Positions 55,706 to 61,907 of a stretch of DNA of 64,000 bases are shown in pieces (within the stretch, counting starts at the first letter, position 1; every line of letters begins with the position of its first letter). Where the stretch lies: positions 2,135,501 through 2,199,500 of the forward strand of contig NZ_CP106759.1 in NCBI RefSeq assembly GCF_025642255.1, written 5' to 3'. The notes under the pieces were generated by a model. It was not told where the DNA came from. It worked only from the letters and a program-made list of their open reading frames with translations, and made no database searches. The stretch comes from Stenotrophomonas maltophilia (GTDB lineage Bacteria; Pseudomonadota; Gammaproteobacteria; Xanthomonadales; Xanthomonadaceae). The position numbers and the translations under genes are program-made.

Positions 55706-57490
55706 TCAGCCCTGCACCGTGGCCGGGCCGCGCCCGTCCTGCTCTTCAGCCAGGCGGGCGGCGAATTCGTCGATGAACACGGCCATGTCGGCACCGATGG
55801 CCTCGGCGCGTGCGCCCAGCCAGTTGTAGCCGAACAGTGCCGGGATCGCGACGCCGAGGCCGGCGGCCGTACACAGCAAGGCCGCCGCCATGCCCGGCGC
55901 GACCGAGTTGATGTCCACCGCACCGGCCATCGCCGCGACCACGAACACCAGCATGATGCCGATCACCGTACCGAACAGGCCCACATAGGGCGCGCCTTCG
56001 ATGGTGGTGGACAGCCAGTTCATGCGACGCGACATCGCCTCCTGCTCGCGCACCATCACCGCATCCATCGATGCGCGGATCGCCGCGATGGTCGCCGCGC
56101 TCAGATAGCCGCCGTTGCCGTCGCGCTGGTGGCGTTGCTGCATCTCATCGATGGCCACCTGGTAGATGCGCCACAGCGAACCGTCGCGCATGGCCGCCGG
56201 TGCCTGGCCCTGCCGGTCCATGTCCGAGAGCGTGCGCAGCGGCACGCCGGCCAGCTTGCCGAAAGCATCAGTGAACACCGCATTGGCCTTGCCGGTGCGG
56301 CCGAAGTGACGGCTCTTGGCGATCATGATCGCCCACGACATCAGCATCATCAGGCCGAGGATGGCCACCACCACCCAGGCGTCGAACGGCATCGCCTTCA
56401 GGATGAAGCCGAAGTGGCTCTGGCCCGTGGACTGCTCATCGGCGCCATAGCTGATCAGGCGTGAGTCAGCGCCCTGCGCGGTGGCATCGGCCAGCAGCAG
56501 TGCCGCCGGACGCGCAACGCGAGAAATCCGCAGTTCATCCAGCGCACCGTCGAAGCTGGCCAGCGGCTGCTCGGCACCCGGCGCGTCAGCACCCACCACC
56601 GCTGCGGTGGACATGGCCGGAAGTTCGCCGCTGAGCTGCGCCACCACGTGGCCATTGAGATACAGCTGCAGCGACCCCTTCTCCGCCGTCAGCGCCAGAT
56701 GCGCCCACTGTCCCTCCGGAATCGGCTGCGCAGGCGTGCTGCGCTGGCCATTGAGCTGCACGAACGGCACCCGGTTGTCGATGCCCAGCAGCAGTTCCGC
56801 GCTGCCATCGCGACGGGCATAGATGGCCTGCGCCGCATTCTGTGCACCCGGCTTGATCCACGCGGACACGGTCAATGGCGCGCCGGCCTCCTGCGCCAGC
56901 GAAGCACTGGCTGGCAGCGGCAGCGCAGTGCCGGCGAACTGCACGCCGCGACCGATCACCGAACCTTCGGCGGCCGGCACCACTGCGCCCGCATTGTTGC
57001 CGTAGGCCGTGGTGTCACGTGCCGGGGCATTGGCGTCGGCGAAGTGGTAGACCAGCGTGTAGTCCGGATCGAATACCTGCTGTCCATTCCCACTGGCCGG
57101 CGCCTTGTCGTTGCCGTAGTACATCCAGATCGTCTGCGGTGCGGCGGCGCTGACGGCCGGCACATCCACCCACACCAGGGCCAGCCCCAGCGCCGGGTCG
57201 AACTGTTCGATCTGGTGCGCCAGCACGGTGCGCCCGTCCGCCGACACGAAACGCAGATCGCTGCCGGCATCCTGGGTGCCGTCGAAACCGAAGTTGCCCG
57301 TATGCAGGCGCAGCAGCAGCGGGGTTCGACCGGGATCGCCTGCCAGACCGGCACCCTGCGGGCCTGCGTCGATCGTGATCGGCTTGCGGTATTTCCATTC
57401 GGCCTGCCACCAGCTGGCATCGGCCGCAGCGGCGGGCAGCGCGATCAGCGCGGCCAGCAGCAGCAACATCCGGGAAAGCAAACGGTCCAT
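55706..57490 (-). CDS. exbB: ExbB/TolQ channel protein fused to secreted DUF2341-LamG domains
   Basis: The 594-residue protein has a signal peptide (LLLLAALIALPAAAADASWW). A DUF2341 domain (about residues 60-145: FVSADGRTVLAHQIEQFDPA, PQTIWMYYGNDKAPASGNGQ) and a LamG/concanavalin-like domain (about 160-340: PLTVSAWIKPGAQNAAQAIY, GALDELRISRVARPAAL) follow. The C-terminal ExbB unit has three helices (AWVVVAILGLMMLMSWAIMI, VGLFGTVIGIMLVFVVAAMA, APGMAAALLCTAAGLGVAIP). Normal ExbB is about 240 residues, so more than half of this protein is an extra periplasmic carbohydrate-binding-like module. ATG 57490 follows GGAG. ExbD and TonB genes follow. Confidence 0.9.
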   Translation of the reverse strand: MDRLLSRMLLLLAALIALPAAAADASWWQAEWKYRKPITIDAGPQGAGLAGDPGRTPLLLRLHTGNFGFDGTQDAGSDLRFVSADGRTVLAHQIEQFDPALGLALVWVDVPAVSAAAPQTIWMYYGNDKAPASGNGQQVFDPDYTLVYHFADANAPARDTTAYGNNAGAVVPAAEGSVIGRGVQFAGTALPLPASASLAQEAGAPLTVSAWIKPGAQNAAQAIYARRDGSAELLLGIDNRVPFVQLNGQRSTPAQPIPEGQWAHLALTAEKGSLQLYLNGHVVAQLSGELPAMSTAAVVGADAPGAEQPLASFDGALDELRISRVARPAALLLADATAQGADSRLISYGADEQSTGQSHFGFILKAMPFDAWVVVAILGLMMLMSWAIMIAKSRHFGRTGKANAVFTDAFGKLAGVPLRTLSDMDRQGQAPAAMRDGSLWRIYQVAIDEMQQRHQRDGNGGYLSAATIAAIRASMDAVMVREQEAMSRRMNWLSTTIEGAPYVGLFGTVIGIMLVFVVAAMAGAVDINSVAPGMAAALLCTAAGLGVAIPALFGYNWLGARAEAIGADMAVFIDEFAARLAEEQDGRGPATVQG

Positions 57491-57528
57491 GCGAGGGGTC
57501 TCCGGAGAACGCATGTTCAAGGGAAGGG

Positions 57529-59160
57529 TCAGTAACTGGTGCTGATGTTGAAATGCAGCCGCGGGTCGTCCTTGCGGGTCACCGGCCCATCGGCATAGGG
57601 CCACGCATAGTCCAGGCGCAACTGCAGGTGATCTCCCAGACGCAGCTGCGCGCCGAGCCCGACCGAGGCCAGGTTGTACTGGTCGCGCTGTTCGGGCAGC
57701 GGCCGCCGCAGGCGCAGGTAGGCCGCGTCGGCAAAGCTGTACACGCGAAGCTGGCTGCCGCTCCACAGCGGCCATGCCGGGGTGCGCCATTCCAGGTTCG
57801 CCACACCGCCGTAGTCGCCGATCGCCTCGGCCGACAGGTAGCCGCGCACGGTGTACATGCCACCGGCGGCGAACTGCTCGGCCGAGACCAGTGGCGCATC
57901 GGTCACCTGCAGGGCCCCGCGTGCATACCATTGCCAATCGCTGCCGAAGGTATGCGTATTCGACACATCGGCCTTGAGTGCGACGAAGCTGGGATCGGCC
58001 CACGCCCGCTTCTGGCTGAAGTCGTACCCATTGCTGCCATAGCCGAACAGGCGGCGGGTTCCGGCCACCAGCTGCGTGCTGATGCTCAGCTGGTCCTGTT
58101 CGCCCTGGCGCACACCCACGAATGCCAGCGTGAGCGGTGCGTACTTCAGGGGAGTCTTCAGGTTGTCGCTGCCCATCCAGGTGTCCTCCTCGGTGTCCTT
58201 GAAGTCGACGCCGAGGCTGAGCTGCCGCCACCATGCAGTGCTGCCGGGCAGGCGGTAATTGAGCTTGAGGCCGATCGAATGACCATTGCCGATCACGTTG
58301 GTGCCGGTTCCCGCGCCCCCCTGGCCGCCGGCATTGAGCACGCGGCTGTCGGAGGTATAGCCCGATGCCTCCAGGCTCCAGGGGCTGCCTTCAAACGGCA
58401 GCGTGTACGACGCCGAGAACACCTTGGCCTGATCGGTATCTTGCGGAGCGAGGAACACGCCGAGACTGGCGCTGTGCCCGCGTCCCCACAGGTTGTCATG
58501 CGCCAGCGAGGCACTCAGGCGCAGTTTCTCGGTGTCGGCACTGCGGTCATTGTTGAGTGCGGCGCTCGCTCGCCAGGGCGACTTTTCTTCCACCTGCAGG
58601 TCCACGTCCATCGTGCCGGGCGTCTTTCCCTCACGGACCAGCGGCATCACCTGGCGGCGACCGCCTTCGTTGAGCGCGGTCAGTTCCTTCTGCGCCCGGT
58701 CGAAATCCGGCACCTGGCCCTCGGCCAGCGCCGGTACCCGTGCGCGGATCCGCGCCGACGCAGCAGGCGCCGCACCGACCACGCGCAGTTCGCCGATCGG
58801 CGTCTGCTGCACCTTCAGCAGCACCACGCCGGCACTGACCTGCTGCTCGGGCAGTTCCACGTACACCGACTGGTATCCCGCCTGCTGGTACAGCGCGCTG
58901 ACTGCATCGCGCGCCTGCTCGACGTCGGCCAACGTCCTGCCCGGGCCGAGATAGGGCTCAACGGCGCGCTCGATCAGACGCGGATCAAGTACGGTGTTGC
59001 CGCGCACGATGTACTCGTTGATGTTCACCCTGGCCGCCGGCGTGGCATCCTGCGCGAGCAGCGGCAATGGCAGGGACGCCACGGCCAGCGCGAGTACCCG
59101 CGGACGCAGGCGCAGCGGGAGTCGGACAGCTCGGCACGGAACAGGCGTCATTGAAGGCAT
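57529..59160 (-). CDS. TpsB/FhaC-family two-partner secretion transporter
   Basis: The 543-residue protein has a signal peptide and POTRA domains (INEYIVRGNTVLDPRLIERA, VLLKVQQTPIGELRVVGAAP, DVDLQVEEKSPWRASAALNN). A 16-strand barrel follows with the FhaC L6 motif region (AAGGMYTVRGYLSAEAIGD, VRGY) and a terminal strand HFNISTSY. It exports a TpsA exoprotein; the partial DUF3739 haemagglutinin-like gene at the window end is the obvious substrate. It is the first gene of an operon with exbB-fusion, exbD, tonB and porin. Confidence 0.9.
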   Translation of the reverse strand: MPSMTPVPCRAVRLPLRLRPRVLALAVASLPLPLLAQDATPAARVNINEYIVRGNTVLDPRLIERAVEPYLGPGRTLADVEQARDAVSALYQQAGYQSVYVELPEQQVSAGVVLLKVQQTPIGELRVVGAAPAASARIRARVPALAEGQVPDFDRAQKELTALNEGGRRQVMPLVREGKTPGTMDVDLQVEEKSPWRASAALNNDRSADTEKLRLSASLAHDNLWGRGHSASLGVFLAPQDTDQAKVFSASYTLPFEGSPWSLEASGYTSDSRVLNAGGQGGAGTGTNVIGNGHSIGLKLNYRLPGSTAWWRQLSLGVDFKDTEEDTWMGSDNLKTPLKYAPLTLAFVGVRQGEQDQLSISTQLVAGTRRLFGYGSNGYDFSQKRAWADPSFVALKADVSNTHTFGSDWQWYARGALQVTDAPLVSAEQFAAGGMYTVRGYLSAEAIGDYGGVANLEWRTPAWPLWSGSQLRVYSFADAAYLRLRRPLPEQRDQYNLASVGLGAQLRLGDHLQLRLDYAWPYADGPVTRKDDPRLHFNISTSY

Positions 59161-59236
59161 CGCGTCGTATCGAAGGAAGTGGCCAGGGAGCGGCGCGTGG
59201 GTCTACCCACAGGACGTGCAGGGCGCGTCAAAGCCG

Positions 59237-59254
59237 CCAACAGTTTTGTGACAG
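59237..59254 (-). promoter_or_regulatory. Pho-box-like sequence upstream of tpsB
   Basis: The minus strand reads CTGTCACAAAACTGTTGG, two CTGT-starting seven-mers separated by AAAA. The E. coli pstS box I recall is CTGTCATAAAACTGTCAT, so 14 of 18 positions agree, including the spacer. It lies about 77 bases upstream of tpsB, as expected for PhoB activation. The first repeat is also half of the perfect palindrome TGACAGCACTGTCA (59249-59262). Confidence 0.55.
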
Positions 59255-59352
59255 CACTGTCATCTGTTGACGGCGGCGGAATGCGCGCAGGCGGACACTG
59301 CGCCCGCCACCCGTCTATGAAGCAGCCGACATGGGGTGGCGGGAGATAGGAG

Positions 59353-59688
59353 ATGAGCATGATCCTGACTGCATGGCGCTGGCCTGCCGTGGCGTTGCTC
59401 GCGTCCATCGCGATGCCGATTGCGCACGCCGATGACCGCGCAACGCGCGCGGACACACCGCCCTGCATCGACGTGCAGGTCAACGGAGAGCGCATTCCGG
59501 CCTGGGAATGTCTGCAGCGCAGGCTCGCACCGGCACCGCCGCGTGCACGATCACCGCGCCTGTCCGAGTCGGAGCGGCTGATGCGGCAGCCCGGCAACCA
59601 GCTCATGCAGTACAACCTGGAAGGCACCCGGCAACGGATGGGCGACGCCTTTGGCCGCTCGGTGACACCGCAGCGCCCCTCTCGCTGA
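59353..59688 (+). CDS. small secreted protein, unknown
   Basis: The 111-residue product has a signal peptide (WPAVALLASIAMPIAHADDR), two cysteines (PPCIDV and WECLQR) about 17 residues apart, and an Arg/Pro-rich soluble tail. No family is recognised. Ribosome-binding sites suit either ATG 59353 or 59359. It is divergent from tpsB and converges on the gspC-like gene; location suggests a role in the TPS/T2SS locus. Confidence 0.65.
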   Translation: MSMILTAWRWPAVALLASIAMPIAHADDRATRADTPPCIDVQVNGERIPAWECLQRRLAPAPPRARSPRLSESERLMRQPGNQLMQYNLEGTRQRMGDAFGRSVTPQRPSR

Positions 59689-59695
59689 TCGCGCC

Positions 59696-60154
59696 TCAGT
59701 GCCGCCCCGCAGCGGCAGGCACGATGCCATCGGCAGGAACGGGCGGCAGCGCGGGCACCGGCAGGCTGCGCGACCGCCCCGCCTGCTGCAGTTCGATGGT
59801 CTCTGCGCCGATGCCGGCCAGTACCGTGGACGGTCCCAGGCGCTGCCCCGGCACATAGGCATCGACAGCGCCACCATCGACCGACAGCAGTGCCAGCGGT
59901 GCGTGCGCGCTGGCCATCACACCCAGTACCACTACCTCGGTGTGGATCGCACCCGGTGACAGCAGCCGCACCAGCGGAGCGCTGGCCGCAGCGTCGAACG
60001 GTGGCCGGGCCGGTGTCGACGGCCTTACCGCGCTGGCCGCCGCGGGTGGTCCTGCAGCGAACAGGGCAATGCCCCAGTAGGCCATCACGGCCAGCAGCAG
60101 CGTCGCCGCCAGCAGTGTCAGCAGGTGATTGCGATCCCAGCGCCTGCCGTCCAT
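59696..60154 (-). CDS. gspC: type II secretion GspC-like protein
   Basis: The 152-residue protein has one N-terminal membrane helix (LLTLLAATLLLAVMAYWGIA), a Pro/Ala linker and a homology-region domain: IHTEVVVLGVMASAHAPLAL, GAVDAYVPGQRLGPSTVLAG, ELQQAGRSRSLPVP. This is the GspC HR domain, which contacts the secretin; no PDZ domain follows, as in short GspC (XpsN/HxcP-type) proteins. Start 60154 or 60175. It is divergent from gspHIJ. Confidence 0.75.
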   Translation of the reverse strand: MDGRRWDRNHLLTLLAATLLLAVMAYWGIALFAAGPPAAASAVRPSTPARPPFDAAASAPLVRLLSPGAIHTEVVVLGVMASAHAPLALLSVDGGAVDAYVPGQRLGPSTVLAGIGAETIELQQAGRSRSLPVPALPPVPADGIVPAAAGRH

Positions 60155-60263
60155 GTTCCGCACCTTCGTCGACATTGACGGCCACCACGCTAGCAGTCGC
60201 CGCTGACGCTTTTGTTTCATCATCCGCCGCTACCCTGTCCGCGATCGGCAGGCACAGGAGGCG

Positions 60264-60716
60264 ATGTCGATGCGGCGCATCCCGCGCGGCTTCACCCTGC
60301 TGGAACTGATGGTGGTGCTGGTCATCATCGGCATCTGTACAACGGCCATCGGCCTGGGCCTGGGCACACTGCTCGATCCTGCGCGCCAGCTCCGTCAGGA
60401 AGGCGAGCGATTGGCGCAACGCCTGCAGGTGGCACGCGATGAGGCCCGCATCGATGGCCGCAGCCTCCGCTGGCAGGCGGATGCCGAGGGCTACCGCTTC
60501 AGCCGACGCGAGGGCGACCGCTGGACCGACGTGCAGCGCGACGACCTGCTGCGCCCCCAGCGGTGGCAGAGCCCGGGCATCGCCGTGCAGCCGGCGGCAG
60601 CCATCGAACTGAGTCCGGAATGGATCGGCGTGCCGTGGGAGCTGGCGCTGTCGCTGCAGGGGCGACAGCTGCGCCTTCGCGACGACGGCAGTGGACAGCT
60701 GCAGGTCGTGCAGTGA
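60264..60716 (+). CDS. gspH: type II secretion minor pseudopilin GspH
   Basis: The 150-residue protein has a prepilin leader MSMRRIPRG, then FTLLELMVVLVIIGICTTAI with Glu at +5. The C-terminal domain (QRLQVARDEARIDGRSLRWQ, LSLQGRQLRLRDDGSGQLQV) matches GspH. GspH is processed by prepilin peptidase and joins the pseudopilus tip. Stop overlaps the gspI start (TGATG). Confidence 0.87.
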   Translation: MSMRRIPRGFTLLELMVVLVIIGICTTAIGLGLGTLLDPARQLRQEGERLAQRLQVARDEARIDGRSLRWQADAEGYRFSRREGDRWTDVQRDDLLRPQRWQSPGIAVQPAAAIELSPEWIGVPWELALSLQGRQLRLRDDGSGQLQVVQ

Positions 60717-61075
60717 TGCGGCCGCGGCGGGGGTTCACCTTGATCGAGGTACTGATCGCACTGGCCATCGTGGCAGTCGCGCTGGCGGCGGTGATGCGCT
60801 CGGTGGCAGTGGCAACCGATGACCAGTCGCGGCTGCGCGACCGACGTCTGGCACTGCTGTGCGCACAGGACCGCTGGCAGGAACTGCGGCTGGCCGCGCA
60901 ACCGCCCGCGGATGTGCAGCAGCGCTGCGTGCAGGGTCGCAGCCGCTTCCTGGTGCGGCAGCATCTGGGCAGCGGCAGCGACGGGCAGCCGCTGCTGGAG
61001 CTCATCGTGGTGGCGGAGGATGCACCAACGCAGTCGCTGGCACGCATGCTGCTGCCATGGACCGCTGCACCGTGA
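60716..61075 (+). CDS. gspI: type II secretion minor pseudopilin GspI
   Basis: The 119-residue protein has leader MRPRRG and FTLIEVLIALAIVAVALAAV. GspI marks are LCAQDRWQELRLAAQPPAD and FLVRQHLGSGSDG...LLELIVVAED. It overlaps gspH by one base and gspJ by 19 bases. Confidence 0.87.
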   Translation: MRPRRGFTLIEVLIALAIVAVALAAVMRSVAVATDDQSRLRDRRLALLCAQDRWQELRLAAQPPADVQQRCVQGRSRFLVRQHLGSGSDGQPLLELIVVAEDAPTQSLARMLLPWTAAP

Positions 61076-61686
61076 AACGGCGCGTGCAGGGCTTCACCCT
61101 GATCGAAGTGATGATCGCGATCACCCTCATGGGCGTGCTGGCCGTGATCTGCTGGCGCGCGCTGGACAGCGTGTCCAGCAGTGACCAGCGACTGCGCCAG
61201 GCCGATGCAGGCACCAATGCCGCATTGCGGGTGCTGCAGCAGTTCCAGCGCGACATCGAGATGCGCGCGGACGATGCCCTGATGAATGGTGCGGTACGCC
61301 CCGCTGACCAGCCACAGCGCCTGCTGCCGCCGGCGCTGGTCAGCGAACGGCAGGCCGACGGCAGTTTCGCGCTGGAGATCACCCGCAGCGTCGGCAGCGA
61401 CGGGCTGCGCTGGCAGCGGGTGCGCTGGTGGCGCCAGGGCAATACCCTGTGGCGGGCCAGCGGGCCGCCATCGGATCGCTATCCGTTGCCGCCACCGGAG
61501 CAGTCACGCGGGCTGGCCGTGGCGCACGATGTCCAGTTCTTCGATGTGCGCGCCTGGCAGCCGGGCGCCGGCTGGACGACGCTGCCCAGCCAGGGCGTGC
61601 TGCTGCCGGCCACCGGGCTGGAACTGAGGCTGCGGCTGCGTGATGGCCGCGGTCCGTTGAGCTACCGTCGCGTCCTTGAACTCTAG
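61057..61686 (+). CDS. gspJ: type II secretion minor pseudopilin GspJ
   Basis: The 209-residue protein has leader ending RRVQG then FTLIEVMIAITLMGVLAVIC. GspJ features are LRVLQQFQRDIEMRADDALM, WQRVRWWRQGNTLWRASGPP and VAHDVQFFDVRAWQPGAGW. The start is ATG 61057 or GTG 61072 (GTGA overlap with gspI). GspI, J and K normally form the pseudopilus tip; no gspK follows here. Confidence 0.85.
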   Translation: MDRCTVKRRVQGFTLIEVMIAITLMGVLAVICWRALDSVSSSDQRLRQADAGTNAALRVLQQFQRDIEMRADDALMNGAVRPADQPQRLLPPALVSERQADGSFALEITRSVGSDGLRWQRVRWWRQGNTLWRASGPPSDRYPLPPPEQSRGLAVAHDVQFFDVRAWQPGAGWTTLPSQGVLLPATGLELRLRLRDGRGPLSYRRVLEL

Positions 61687-61748
61687 CCGCAGATGCAGCT
61701 GCACGCCGTCGACCCACGTCATCCGGGGCGCAGCGTCCGCCATCCCGG

Positions 61749-61776
61749 CCACCGGGCGCTGTCCCGCGCCCGGTGG
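61749..61776. terminator. strong hairpin between gspJ and tpsA
   Basis: CCACCGGGCGC and GCGCCCGGTGG form an 11-base perfect stem with loop TGTCCC. It lies in the 221-base gap between the convergent gspJ and tpsA genes. There is no T-tract on either strand. A small second hairpin (TCCACGC/GCGTGGA, 61878-61894) lies close to the tpsA stop. No gene is supported in this gap. Confidence 0.45.
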
Positions 61777-61907
61777 CGCCTGTGGGTGCTCCTCACCGCC
61801 GATGGCTGCTCCCTGCCCTCCGTGCCGTCCTGGCGGGGGCCGCCACCGCTCCGTGGCAGCGGGCCCTATTCCGGATCTCCACGCACCGCGTGGATCACCC
61901 CCGGCAA

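Noticed and set aside
52945..55776. Long frame (943 codons) opposite porin, TonB and ExbD
   Set aside because: Spans three real genes on the other strand and has shadow composition.
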